Shown here: positions 44,629-53,640 of the stretch, one piece after another
Layout: every line of letters starts with the position of its first letter
Numbering within the stretch: the stretch's first letter is position 1
Origin: WM-3-3 sp041660045
GTDB lineage: Bacteria > Pseudomonadota > Gammaproteobacteria > Methylococcales > Methylomonadaceae
Direction of reading: 5' to 3'
Length of the DNA: 64,000 nt
NCBI GenBank assembly: GCA_041660045.1
Contig: JBAZXA010000004.1
Coordinates: 1 to 64,000, forward strand
Translations under genes and position numbers: made by a program
Notes under the pieces: generated by a model
What the model saw: the letters and a program-made list of their open reading frames with translations, nothing else
What the model was told of the DNA's origin: nothing
The model's database searches: none

Positions 44629-45213
44629 TCAATCTGAGAAAATTTGACTAATTTTTATCTTTAAAACCGGCAATAATTCGGTGCTAAACCAAAGGTTTTT
44701 CCGTAACCAACGATTATTACGGGGACTGGGATGCGGCAGTGGTAGAACACTAGGCCCATATTCGCGCCATCGTAAGACTGTTTCTGTAACCGTCCTACCA
44801 GTATTGGGCAAATGATAGGCCTGTGCATAACGTCCAATCACCAATGTAAGTTGTATATTTTTCAATTCTGCCAATAGGCTCGCACGCCATAAGCAGGCGC
44901 ATTCTGGCCGTGGGGCTATGTCCCCAGACTTACCGGTACCTGGGTAACAAAAACCCATCGGTAAAATGGCAACCCGCTGTGGTTGATAAAATAACTTTGC
45001 ATTAATACCCATCCAATCACGTAGCCTCTCGCCACTCGCATCGGAAAATGCAATACCTGATTCATGGACTTTTCGCCCCGGTGCCTGACCTGCCAGTAAA
45101 ATACGGGCGTCAGGATGCATTTGCAATACGGGTCTTGCACCTAATGGCAAGTCTTTTTGGCACAACACGCAATGACGTACATCCTGCATTAACGCCGAAA
45201 AGTAAGCATCCAA
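44629..45213 (-). CDS. Uracil-DNA glycosylase superfamily protein
   Basis: The 194-residue protein has the superfamily elements ILLAGQAPGRKVHESGIAFSD (motif A region) and LPLPHPSPRN (motif B), and an N-terminal CVLCQ that could contribute a metal or iron-sulfur ligand as in family 4/5 enzymes; PRPECACLW supplies further Cys. The frame starts at a TTG (45213) with a strong AGGGGGG site in front. It likely removes damaged or deaminated bases, but activity cannot be confirmed from sequence. Confidence 0.8.
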   Translation of the reverse strand: MDAYFSALMQDVRHCVLCQKDLPLGARPVLQMHPDARILLAGQAPGRKVHESGIAFSDASGERLRDWMGINAKLFYQPQRVAILPMGFCYPGTGKSGDIAPRPECACLWRASLLAELKNIQLTLVIGRYAQAYHLPNTGRTVTETVLRWREYGPSVLPLPHPSPRNNRWLRKNLWFSTELLPVLKIKISQIFSD

Positions 45214-45234
45214 AATCAGCCCCCCTTACACGAC

Positions 45235-45831
45235 TTAGTTTTGTTCCATCGTGTGGCTATCCATGACTTGGAGGACTAATTGTTTAATGTCTATCAGACA
45301 TGGTTGCTTGACGAATTGCGCTATAGCACCCATTCCTTCCAGTAAAATTAGAAGCTTATAAGCCAACTTCGCGGAATTTTGCACGCCTAATTCAGTACAT
45401 AAGCTACGTAACACATCTAACTCCCAAACTTTAAATTGATGACAAGCTTGCTCTATAGCCTCATCCTTACCGGCAAATTCAGCCATGGCATTTACGGCTA
45501 AACAACCATGGAATTTAGTATCAACAAACCATTTTTCCGCATTTTCAAATACCGCCAAAATCTTATCCTGACTGCTTAATTCAGGTCGCTGCAATATTTG
45601 ATTAATCTCGTCTTGGCAATTATTACGGTAATGCCCCAACACAGCCAAGATCAGCTGGTTTTTGGTGACAAAATAGCTATACATTGTGCGCTTAGAAACT
45701 TGTGCCCTACGCATGATCAAATCCACACCCGTTGCATAAAAACCATTTTCTTTAAACAAATCATAGGCAGCGCGCACAATTTGTAATTGCTTAGCGGTTA
45801 TTCCCTTTGATATCACGGTTTCACTACACAT
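45235..45831 (-). CDS. TetR/AcrR family repressor
   Basis: The 198-residue regulator has an N-terminal helix-turn-helix (about 12-55; ATGVDLIMRRAQVSKRTMYSYF) and a variable ligand-binding domain. It is divergent from the AhpD-like gene with two identical 16-bp palindromes between them, one 54 bp upstream of its own start, so it probably represses both itself and that gene. The inducer is unknown. Confidence 0.9.
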   Translation of the reverse strand: MCSETVISKGITAKQLQIVRAAYDLFKENGFYATGVDLIMRRAQVSKRTMYSYFVTKNQLILAVLGHYRNNCQDEINQILQRPELSSQDKILAVFENAEKWFVDTKFHGCLAVNAMAEFAGKDEAIEQACHQFKVWELDVLRSLCTELGVQNSAKLAYKLLILLEGMGAIAQFVKQPCLIDIKQLVLQVMDSHTMEQN

Positions 45832-45884
45832 ATTTTTAATTTAATCCTCAAATTGAAACCAGCTTAACAAAAACCACGCAAAAG

Positions 45885-45900
45885 TAAACCGATCGGTTTA
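45885..45900. promoter_or_regulatory. TetR operator 1
   Basis: Perfect palindrome TAAACCGATCGGTTTA in the gap between the divergent regulator and the AhpD-like gene. The same 16 bases recur at 45943-45958. Confidence 0.8.
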
Positions 45901-45942
45901 TTTTTATTGACGGCACGCTTGCTCTTGTCTAAGCTAACAATA

Positions 45943-45958
45943 TAAACCGATCGGTTTA
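45943..45958. promoter_or_regulatory. TetR operator 2
   Basis: Second perfect copy of TAAACCGATCGGTTTA, 58 bp centre to centre from the first and 37 bp before the start of the AhpD-like gene. Confidence 0.8.
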
Positions 45959-45994
45959 CTTTTAGTTTTTTAAAATAAATTTGGAGCCAATGTT

Positions 45995-46531
45995 ATGCAG
46001 CGTATAAAAAAAGTTACCCAAGCTCAAGGCAAAGCTAAAGAATTACTAGACGCCATTAAGCAAGAAATGGGTACTATCCCCAATATATTTACAACCTTTG
46101 CAAATTCCCCTGCTGCCTTACAGGCTTATTTAAACTTTAATAGTGCGCTCAACACGGGTGTGTTAGTTCCGACACTTAGGGATCAATTAGCGGTCACTGT
46201 TGCGGCCTATAATGGCTGTAACTATTGCGCCTCTGCCCATGTTTTCCTTGGCGGCAAAGCGGGTGTAGACAAAGCTGAATTAATGGCCAATGCCAAAGGC
46301 CTATCCAATGACAGCAAAACTCAAGCAGCTATCAATTTTACCTTAGCTTTATTGGAAAAAAGAGGCAAAACCAGCCTCAGCGAGTTAAATGCTGTTAGGG
46401 AGGCAGGTTTTAGCGATGAGGAAATCATAGAGATTTTGGCGCATGTGGCTTTAAACACATATACTAATTACTTAAATGAAACTGCCTTAACTGAAATTGA
46501 TTTTCCACTTGTCAATATTCAAGCTAGCTAA
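45995..46531 (+). CDS. Carboxymuconolactone decarboxylase/AhpD-like protein
   Basis: The 178-residue protein has the AhpD-type redox site GCNYCASAHV (C-x2-C-x3-H). Members act as small peroxidases or ring-opening enzymes; substrate is unknown here. TTGGAG stands before the ATG at 45995. It is controlled most likely by the divergent TetR gene through the two operators and is followed by a hairpin terminator. Confidence 0.88.
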   Translation: MQRIKKVTQAQGKAKELLDAIKQEMGTIPNIFTTFANSPAALQAYLNFNSALNTGVLVPTLRDQLAVTVAAYNGCNYCASAHVFLGGKAGVDKAELMANAKGLSNDSKTQAAINFTLALLEKRGKTSLSELNAVREAGFSDEEIIEILAHVALNTYTNYLNETALTEIDFPLVNIQAS

Positions 46532-46646
46532 CTTTAGTACCAGAATTAATTCAGAAGCCGATTAGCCTAAGGGTTAAAACGGTATAAAAATAACCTCACT
46601 AATTGTCATAGTATTAAATATACGTTAAGATTTGGCACCTAAGCCT

Positions 46647-46681
46647 AAAAGGTGTAATAAATGCTGTTTATTGCACCTTTT
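46647..46681 (+). terminator. Terminator after the AhpD-like gene
   Basis: AAAAGGTGTAATAA pairs with TTATTGCACCTTTT (one wobble) over a 7-nt loop. The T-run is inside the stem end. Confidence 0.65.
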
Positions 46682-46724
46682 AGATTAAATCAAGATGCTC
46701 CCTAATCATAAAGGAGAACTTTAT

Positions 46725-47111
46725 ATGCTCAATGCCCGATTAATTGCCATCACTTTTGGCATAGTTTTTACGCTAATCGGTCTCGCAGGTTTTATAGATA
46801 ATCCAACCATAATCCAGACTAGATTATGGCCGACCAACTCAACACTATGCCTTGTGCATTTATTAACTGCCGCCTTATTTTTTTGGGGGGTATTCAAATA
46901 TAAAAACTACGAAAAATTAGTTATCCTGTTTACCGGTTATTTTTATATGGTTGTCGTTATTATAGGTTTGATCTGGCCGGATGGTTGGCTATTAGATTTT
47001 ATCCAAATTAAAGGCGACGAACGCTGGTTATGCTTGGGTCTTGCCATGACTATTATTACCACCTGTATTTTGGCCACTGAACAAAACACAGGCCAAAATA
47101 AAACAGCTTAA
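46725..47111 (+). CDS. DUF4383-like membrane protein
   Basis: The 128-residue protein has four hydrophobic segments and the layout of DUF4383-like four-helix proteins: FGIVFTLIGLAGFI first, then LVHLLTAALFFWG. AAGGAG precedes ATG 46725. It stands alone and its function is unknown. Confidence 0.65.
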   Translation: MLNARLIAITFGIVFTLIGLAGFIDNPTIIQTRLWPTNSTLCLVHLLTAALFFWGVFKYKNYEKLVILFTGYFYMVVVIIGLIWPDGWLLDFIQIKGDERWLCLGLAMTIITTCILATEQNTGQNKTA

Positions 47112-47143
47112 AAGCAAGCAACCTAGACGCTTTGTCAACAACA

Positions 47144-47923
47144 CTATTCAAGCACTGGGGCAGGTAACACAAACTCCAGTAAGCCTTCCATTGTTGTTGA
47201 AGTTTTATCAGGGACTATGCCCAATCTTTCCATAGGCAGATTAAATCGATTAACCCAATATGTAGTATAACCAAAATGCTTTGCACCATAGGCATCCCAC
47301 CCCCCAAAAGCGGCAAAGATAATATCTTCTTTATTGAGGCTTAATTTCTTCATGCCTAATGCATAAGCCTGTGGTTCAGGCTTATAAGAACCGTTAACTT
47401 CTGTGCTTAACAAACTATCAAATAGATCGCTAATACCCGCAGCTTTAGCATTAGACTCCAGCATAGCTTGGCTAAAATTCGAAATAGTAATAATCCGAAT
47501 ACCCGCAGCTTTCAACTTATGTAATGCTTCCACCGCATCAGGCCAGGGTTTTAAGTTTAAATACGCATTTAAAAGCTTTGCTTTAGTAGCTGCCGTCAAT
47601 TCCAATTTCATAGCTTCTGCGGCATAAACTAGTGCGTCTTCTGTCACCTTAAAAAAATCGTTTTGTTGCTGGGTTATTGACCGTAAAAAACTATATTCAA
47701 ATAGCTTACTCCGCCATTGCTTGGTAAATTCCACCCCTTTACCAGGAAAAACATCCTCTACGACAGGCACAACCGAATTGGGATCGAAAATCACAAAATA
47801 ATCAAATGCTATCGCCTTGAAACGAGGCGTGGCTTGTTCCTGCGGGTAAGCTTGAAAACTTAGCAAAAGCATACAACACACAGTAAATAGTTTTTGTTTG
47901 ATCAAAAGCCTTTGCATTTTCAT
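47144..47923 (-). CDS. Exported haloacid-dehalogenase-like protein
   Basis: The 259-residue protein has a signal peptide (about 1-28) before a HAD domain of the type II haloacid dehalogenase layout. Visible: nucleophile Asp in AIAFDYFVIFD, TISNFSQAM, the Lys in NGSYKPEPQAY, and FGGWDAYGAKHFG near the end. Motif I departs from the usual D-x-x-G-T-L: Val-Ile replace Gly-Thr and the spacing to the second Asp is one residue shorter. The ribosome site lies inside a 7-bp hairpin. Periplasmic location is unusual for the family. Substrate unknown. Confidence 0.75.
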   Translation of the reverse strand: MKMQRLLIKQKLFTVCCMLLLSFQAYPQEQATPRFKAIAFDYFVIFDPNSVVPVVEDVFPGKGVEFTKQWRSKLFEYSFLRSITQQQNDFFKVTEDALVYAAEAMKLELTAATKAKLLNAYLNLKPWPDAVEALHKLKAAGIRIITISNFSQAMLESNAKAAGISDLFDSLLSTEVNGSYKPEPQAYALGMKKLSLNKEDIIFAAFGGWDAYGAKHFGYTTYWVNRFNLPMERLGIVPDKTSTTMEGLLEFVLPAPVLE

Positions 47924-48117
47924 CACCCTTCGTTAAAGAAGGGTTGATTGCAAAGGTTAGCACTTAGTTCCACTAGAACCAGGTATTCTGCTTAATTTGA
48001 TCCGAAAACAGGCCAACTAATGAGACAACCGGTGCTTTAAGACAATGACAACGCAAATACCGGCACTTGCCCAAAATGCGTGAAAAAATATCTAGCAGCA
48101 TAAGTTATGCGTAGCCA

Positions 48118-49242
48118 TCAATCCAAGGTTTTATGGAAGCTACGCAGCCCTACCGCTAACACAACTGCTATAAACAGTAACAATGGCCAAAGATGAGGCC
48201 AAAGTATACTTAAGCCATTACCTTTAAGCATAATGCCACGTACGAGTTGCAAAAAATGGGTGAGCGGTAAAACATTGCCCAAGGTTTGCGCCCAATTTGG
48301 CATACCTCTAAACGGGAACATAAAACCTGACAATAAGATGGAGGGCAGAAAGAAGAAAAACGTTAGCTGCATTGCCTGGAGCTGGTTGCGGGCTATAGAA
48401 CTAAAGGTAATGCCTAGACTTAAATTAGCGCAAATGAAGATAAACACCACGGTATAAAGCAACCACAAATTGCCCAACAAAGGCACTCCAAATATCCAGC
48501 GTGCGGCCAATAGCACTAAGCTTACTTGGATAAGGCCAATCATGATATAGGGCACAATTTTTCCTGTCATCACCTCAAATGGCGTCGCAGGCGTAGCCAG
48601 CAGATTTTCAAAAGTGCCACGCTCTTTTTCCCGGGTCATCGCGAGCCCGGTCATAAGCACCATTGTCATAGTTAAGATTACCCCCATTAAACCTGGCACT
48701 ATGTTATAAGCGGTAAGCCCTTCTGGATTATAGCGCCTATGCACACGTAGCTCGACAAGTGAAGTAACAGCCCGGTGATAACCCGGTAAATCGCGCAGGA
48801 AGATTTTATCACTTAATTGGTTTAACACTGAGATTGCGCCACTTGCCGCAATAGGGTCAGTCGCATCAGCTTGTACGAACACGACGGGGTGTGCGCCTCG
48901 GATAAGTTCACGCTGTAATCCCGCTGGAAAAGTCACTATAAATTGGACATCACCGCTATCCAAAAGCTTATCTCCTGCACCCTTATCCGCTACTGTGCCG
49001 ACTATATCAAAATAACCGCTATTTTTCATAGCTGCGATATAGTCGCGCACGTACGGCCCAGTTTCGACAACTTCTAATAATGTGGGTAAATGTTTTGGGT
49101 CAGAATTGATCGCAAAGCCAAATAGCATCAGTTGCATCACCGGAATACCGATAATCATGCCAAAGGTTAAGCGATCGCGGCGCAGCTGGATAAATTCCTT
49201 AACAATAATGCCTACCCAACGGCCTAGCGCAAGTTGCCCCAT
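48118..49242 (-). CDS. ABC transporter permease (ABC-2 type, YbhR/YhhJ-like)
   Basis: The 374-residue inner-membrane protein has one N-terminal helix, a periplasmic domain (about 50-170) and five C-terminal helices with TREKERGTFENLLATPATP, the signature of ABC-2 exporters. It is the last gene of a set: lipoprotein adaptor, ATPase, permease. Such exporters move drugs or lipophilic molecules. Only a single permease is present; it may dimerise. Confidence 0.92.
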   Translation of the reverse strand: MGQLALGRWVGIIVKEFIQLRRDRLTFGMIIGIPVMQLMLFGFAINSDPKHLPTLLEVVETGPYVRDYIAAMKNSGYFDIVGTVADKGAGDKLLDSGDVQFIVTFPAGLQRELIRGAHPVVFVQADATDPIAASGAISVLNQLSDKIFLRDLPGYHRAVTSLVELRVHRRYNPEGLTAYNIVPGLMGVILTMTMVLMTGLAMTREKERGTFENLLATPATPFEVMTGKIVPYIMIGLIQVSLVLLAARWIFGVPLLGNLWLLYTVVFIFICANLSLGITFSSIARNQLQAMQLTFFFFLPSILLSGFMFPFRGMPNWAQTLGNVLPLTHFLQLVRGIMLKGNGLSILWPHLWPLLLFIAVVLAVGLRSFHKTLD

Positions 49243-49244
49243 AG

Positions 49245-50168
49245 TTAACCCGCTAAAGGATCTTGGCTATGCTGCATCAAATGGATAAAAACATCTTCTA
49301 GCGTAGGTGGCACTTGTTGTACTTGCAAGCCGTGCTTACTGGCAAATTGGCTAATTTGCGCACTAGGATCCGCATCTGCCGCACTGCTGACATGTAACAC
49401 CGCGCCAAAAGTAGCTACCTGCTCCACGCCAGGGAGTTCCCGCAAGATGGTAGAATAAGGCTGAATGTTATCGCCACTAACTGCCCAAGTACATATGTTT
49501 TGTTGTTTAACCACTTCTTCAGGGCTACCTGCGGCCAAAATACTGCCATAGGCTATATAAGCCAAACGATGGCAGCGTTCCGCTTCATCCATGTAATGGG
49601 TGGACACTAAAATTGTAATGCCCTGGGTGGAAAGCAAATGCAGTTGTTCCCAAAAATCCCGCCGCGCTTTAGGATCGACGCCAGCACTTGGTTCATCTAG
49701 TAATAACAATTTGGGCTTGTGCATTAAACAAGATGCCAGCGCCAAGCGTTGTTTCCAACCCCCAGAAAGGGTTCCGGCCAATTGCTTTTGACGTCCGCTT
49801 AAACCTAATTCTTCTAAGGTTTTGCTAACTGCCAACTTTCGCTGTTTGATACCAAACATACGGGCAATAAAATCAAGGTTTTCAGCAATGGTTAAATCTT
49901 CCCATAAAGAAAACTTTTGCGTCATATAACCGACTTGCCGTTTGATTTCTTTACTTTGGGTTAAAACATTGTAGCCCAAGCATTGTCCTGAACCACTATC
50001 CGGTGTTAACAAACCACACAATAAACGGATAGATGTAGTTTTTCCGCTCCCGTTAGGCCCCAAAAAACCAAATACCTCGCCCTGTCTAACTTGCAAGGCT
50101 AAATCCCTCACTACATGCTTATCGCCAAATAACTTGTTTATACCTTTTACATCGATCGCAAAATCCAT
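49245..50168 (-). CDS. ABC transporter ATP-binding protein
   Basis: The 307-residue ATPase has Walker A in GFLGPNGSGKTTS, the ABC signature LSGGWKQRLALAS, Walker B KLLLLDEPSAGVD, and the H-loop STHYMDEAERC. The C-terminal part (about 230-307) is the accessory domain of YbhF-type ATPases. The ATG at 50168 lies next to the adaptor stop; the GTG at 50180 would overlap it. It ends 2 bp before the permease start. Confidence 0.95.
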   Translation of the reverse strand: MDFAIDVKGINKLFGDKHVVRDLALQVRQGEVFGFLGPNGSGKTTSIRLLCGLLTPDSGSGQCLGYNVLTQSKEIKRQVGYMTQKFSLWEDLTIAENLDFIARMFGIKQRKLAVSKTLEELGLSGRQKQLAGTLSGGWKQRLALASCLMHKPKLLLLDEPSAGVDPKARRDFWEQLHLLSTQGITILVSTHYMDEAERCHRLAYIAYGSILAAGSPEEVVKQQNICTWAVSGDNIQPYSTILRELPGVEQVATFGAVLHVSSAADADPSAQISQFASKHGLQVQQVPPTLEDVFIHLMQHSQDPLAG

Positions 50169-50169
50169 A

Positions 50170-51156
50170 TTAAAGCGCACCCGCTAGTTGCACGTCCATA
50201 GGCAAGCCTGGATGCAAGCTGGGCGCTACTTCTATTGTTGGTATAGCTTCCACTTGAAACACCAGCTTAGCACGGGCATCTTGGCTGTATATTATAGGTG
50301 GACTGTATTCGGCAAAAGTAGCTATATACACAATTTTGGCTTTAACAGCTGTCAGGCAGCCATCACAATTGGCCGTTATTTCCTGCCCCAATGTTAGCTT
50401 AGTGAGCTCAGTTTCCGGCACGAAAAAACGGATACGCCGACGCTCATCAGGCAAAAAACTAACAATAGGCTGACCTGCTGGCACCCATTCACCCGGTAAA
50501 AAATAAGTCTCTGTCACTTGCCCCGCCACCGGTGCAAAAATAGCTGTGTTATCAACTTGCCATTGCTTTTGCTTTAATCTTGCTTCAGCCGCTTTTAAAT
50601 CAGCATCCGCACTTTTGATTTCAGGACTGCGCCCTAAGCTATTTTTTGCTGATAACCACTGTTCTTGTGCTGATGTCACCCGAGCAGCATCGCCATCCCT
50701 AGTTGCTTTAGCCTTATCGAGTTCCGCTTGCGGAAGGCTACCCTTTTTAAATAGATTTAGCGCGCGTTGCAATTGCTGATCAGAAAGCTGTAAATTTGCC
50801 TGCATTGCTTTTAATTGCGCTTGCATAGCCATAATTTCGGGTTTGCGGCGGGGCAGGTTAAGGTTTGTCACCTTATCTTGCAGAGATTGCCATTGCGCCT
50901 GTGCTTCATTTAATTCATGCCGCGCCAGCTCATCGTTAACCTTAAAGAGTAAAGCATTGGCGTTTACACGAGCGCCACGTTCAACATTTAAATGTTCCAA
51001 AAAGCCGCCATAGGGTGATGCTAAAAACTGGTAATCCCCCTCCACATAGCCTTGATACGTCTGTTGTGTTGTTTGGCTTTGCCCGCAAGAAGACAACAAA
51101 ACCACACTTAGCAAAGCCTTTATTATGGGTCTGGATTGAAACAAGAAATAGGACAT
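50170..51156 (-). CDS. HlyD-family periplasmic adaptor lipoprotein
   Basis: The 328-residue adaptor (YbhG-like) has a lipobox LLSSC (Cys near residue 24), a lipoyl/barrel-sandwich domain split around a long alpha-helical hairpin (about 80-200, with heptad-like Leu/Gln/Ala repeats), and the second lipoyl half starting VDNTAIFAPVAGQVTET. It would link the ABC exporter to an outer-membrane channel; no TolC is in the window. The ATG at 51156 is preferred over an upstream TTG. Confidence 0.9.
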   Translation of the reverse strand: MSYFLFQSRPIIKALLSVVLLSSCGQSQTTQQTYQGYVEGDYQFLASPYGGFLEHLNVERGARVNANALLFKVNDELARHELNEAQAQWQSLQDKVTNLNLPRRKPEIMAMQAQLKAMQANLQLSDQQLQRALNLFKKGSLPQAELDKAKATRDGDAARVTSAQEQWLSAKNSLGRSPEIKSADADLKAAEARLKQKQWQVDNTAIFAPVAGQVTETYFLPGEWVPAGQPIVSFLPDERRRIRFFVPETELTKLTLGQEITANCDGCLTAVKAKIVYIATFAEYSPPIIYSQDARAKLVFQVEAIPTIEVAPSLHPGLPMDVQLAGAL

Positions 51157-51313
51157 AGCCAACCTATCTGGATTGATCTTTATAAATCAGTTTACAAGCT
51201 TTACATGGGTAAATATAGGTATTGAGGTGCAGACTTCAAAGCAAAGCAAAGCTTAGGCAGACTTGCCGATTCAAGGTCACCGGGCAACAGCTTATGCCCG
51301 GCTGCAATAGGCA

Positions 51314-52831
51314 CTAAACGTAGCGCCCTGAAGGATAAGTAGGTAGGCTAAAGGTAAACGTAGTGCCGCTGCCTTCACGGCTGAAAACTTTAATTTTGCA
51401 GCGATGCAATTCCAGTATACGTTTAGTAATAAGCAACCCTAAACCACTACCTTGATGTTTTTCCCGTACTTTACGCAGCGGACAATTTCTATCAAACAAG
51501 GTTGGTAAATACTCATCAGGTATGCCGCTGCCATTATCACTAACCCGTACTGAGACTGTCCCCTCTTCATGGCTTAGCGCCAGTTCAATTTTGCCACCCT
51601 CAGGCGTGTAACGTAAGGCATTATCAATTAAATTTGTTAAAGCCCGTTCGATCATCTCGATATCAGCATACACAAAAGGTACACTTTTTAAGAACAATGC
51701 GCCAATCTGTACTTTTTTTGAATTAGCGGTCAGTTCAAACTTTTGTACAACATCTTGGATTAACTCTTGCACTGAAAACTGTTCCCATTCAGGTTTAACT
51801 TCTTCGCACTCAAGTTTAGCCAGTTCAAACAGTTCTTGTGCCAAATGGCTAACCCGTTGGCTTTGCCGCACGGCAACTTTTAAGTAAGTTTGCTGTTCTT
51901 GCCAAGATAATTGGTCCGACTTACGCAACATAGTTTCCAAATAACCTTGCATAGAAGTTAACGGTGTACGTAAATCATGGGATACATTAGCCACCATTTC
52001 CCTACGCATTTCATCTTGGCATTTAATTTGGTGCATTTGCGTCGTAATGCGCTCAGCCATGCGGGTAAACGTACAAGCCAACATGCCAATTTCATCGGGG
52101 CTTTGCAGCACCGCAGGTTCCAATTTTAATTCCCCTGAAAAGCCTGATGCATCAAAGGTAACAATACCGCTTATTAGTCCCTTAAGCCGACGGGTTACCA
52201 CAAAAAACAAGCCTAAACCTACAATCAAGGTTAGCAACAAAATTGCCGCGCCTGTCCACATGACACTCTGGAAGACATGGCCTTTCCAAACATCATCGGC
52301 TAAGCGTTGGTAATCATCCCCCGACAACACAATGTATAAATAACCCACTTGTACACCATCTTTATCGGTTAAGACGGTCGCGCTAAATATTTCCTGCCTA
52401 TCCGGGTTACGGGGGTTATCGCCAATAATTGGCAAAGCGTTTTTATTTAAAAAAGCTTGTATTGGGGCCAACGACACTTTGTTTAATTGGACACGGCCTG
52501 GTGGCGCATTGTTTGACAGTATGGCACCGTTATTATCCAGCATATAGAGTTCTATGCTCGGATTAACGATCATTAACATATCAAATAAGCCATTAAAACC
52601 AAAATCATTCCATGTTTCACCACGGGGTAAACGCCATTCTTTAGCAATATGTTCCGCTAAATCCCAATTTAGGCGCTGAATAATCTCTTGCTGGTGATTT
52701 TTTGCCGATATGAAATTCAGCGCACCACATAAGCCGGCAAATACCAAAATTAACACAGCAAAAATTAAAGCCAAGCGGCTATAAAGGGAATAAAAGGCCT
52801 TGAAAGGGCCTTTACGTAGGGCGTAAGTCAA
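51314..52831 (-). CDS. Sensor histidine kinase
   Basis: The 505-residue kinase has two transmembrane helices (about 14-36 and 187-209) around a periplasmic sensor domain, a HAMP segment, HisKA with ANVSHDLRTPLTSM (phospho-His), and HATPase boxes NLIDNALRYTPEGG, VSDNGSGIP and GSGLGLLI. The start is a TTG at 52831 that overlaps the response-regulator stop (TTGA), with GGAGG upstream. It pairs with the response regulator and may control the exporter genes that follow 150 bp downstream. Confidence 0.93.
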   Translation of the reverse strand: MTYALRKGPFKAFYSLYSRLALIFAVLILVFAGLCGALNFISAKNHQQEIIQRLNWDLAEHIAKEWRLPRGETWNDFGFNGLFDMLMIVNPSIELYMLDNNGAILSNNAPPGRVQLNKVSLAPIQAFLNKNALPIIGDNPRNPDRQEIFSATVLTDKDGVQVGYLYIVLSGDDYQRLADDVWKGHVFQSVMWTGAAILLLTLIVGLGLFFVVTRRLKGLISGIVTFDASGFSGELKLEPAVLQSPDEIGMLACTFTRMAERITTQMHQIKCQDEMRREMVANVSHDLRTPLTSMQGYLETMLRKSDQLSWQEQQTYLKVAVRQSQRVSHLAQELFELAKLECEEVKPEWEQFSVQELIQDVVQKFELTANSKKVQIGALFLKSVPFVYADIEMIERALTNLIDNALRYTPEGGKIELALSHEEGTVSVRVSDNGSGIPDEYLPTLFDRNCPLRKVREKHQGSGLGLLITKRILELHRCKIKVFSREGSGTTFTFSLPTYPSGRYV

Positions 52832-53535
52832 TGGTTGCCTCCAAAATTAGCAAATTTGTAGCCTATACCCCATACTGTTTGGATAAATTCAGGTTGCGCT
52901 GGGTCTTGCTCAATTTTTGCGCGCAAACGGTTAATATGGGAGTTAACCGTATGTTCATAACCATCATGGGTGTGCCCCCAAACATTATCTAACAACTCCA
53001 AGCGAGTAAAGGTCTTACCCGGATGTTGGGCAAAAAAGAGTAATAAATCAAATTCTTTAACCGTTAAAGGTACCGTTTTACCCGCTAATTTGACTTCATG
53101 CCCATCGGGCTTAATGGTCATTCTTCCGCACGCTATGCCGTCCGGCTTTTCTGTCGTTTTACCTTCTATGGCTTCAATACGCCGAAATAAGGCCCGAATC
53201 CGTGCAATTAATTCTAGCACTGAAAAAGGTTTAGCTAAGTAATCATCTGCACCCAGCTCTAAGCCCAAGACTTTTTGCGTTTCAGCCGATTTGGCGCTCA
53301 CGATGATGATAGGTTGGTAATTAGGCATACTCCGTAATTGCCGGCATATTTCTAAGCCATCTACGCCCGGCAGCATTAAATCCAAAACTAAAAGGTCATA
53401 ACGTTGGGCTTTTACGCGCTCTAAGCCTTCCCGTCCATCCGTAGAGACTTCCACAGAGTAACCTTCGTCACGTAAATTTATGGTTAGCATATCGCCAATA
53501 TCGGGGTCATCCTCTATTACTAATATTTGTTTCAT
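52828..53535 (-). CDS. OmpR-family response regulator
   Basis: The 235-residue protein has a receiver domain (about 1-120; acidic EDD pair, phospho-Asp in DLLVLDLMLPG, KPFSV) and a winged-helix DNA-binding domain (about 135-230; LTVKEFDLLLFFAQHPGKTF). It overlaps its kinase by four bases. Targets are unknown; the exporter genes on the same strand are the obvious guess. Confidence 0.94.
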   Translation of the reverse strand: MKQILVIEDDPDIGDMLTINLRDEGYSVEVSTDGREGLERVKAQRYDLLVLDLMLPGVDGLEICRQLRSMPNYQPIIIVSAKSAETQKVLGLELGADDYLAKPFSVLELIARIRALFRRIEAIEGKTTEKPDGIACGRMTIKPDGHEVKLAGKTVPLTVKEFDLLLFFAQHPGKTFTRLELLDNVWGHTHDGYEHTVNSHINRLRAKIEQDPAQPEFIQTVWGIGYKFANFGGNH

Positions 53536-53640
53536 TCCTCTGCCTACAATTTAAAATTCATTTAGCCTAAACAACGGCATTATTTTAGGCATCAATGTGG
53601 AGAAAAATTAACCACACAGCCCTAAGCCCACTACTTGCAT

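Noticed and set aside
51280..51301. CCGGGC/GCCCGG hairpin between the kinase and the adaptor gene
   Set aside because: Only 6 bp with a 10-nt loop and no T-run. It could be a weak attenuator, but I would not call it a terminator.
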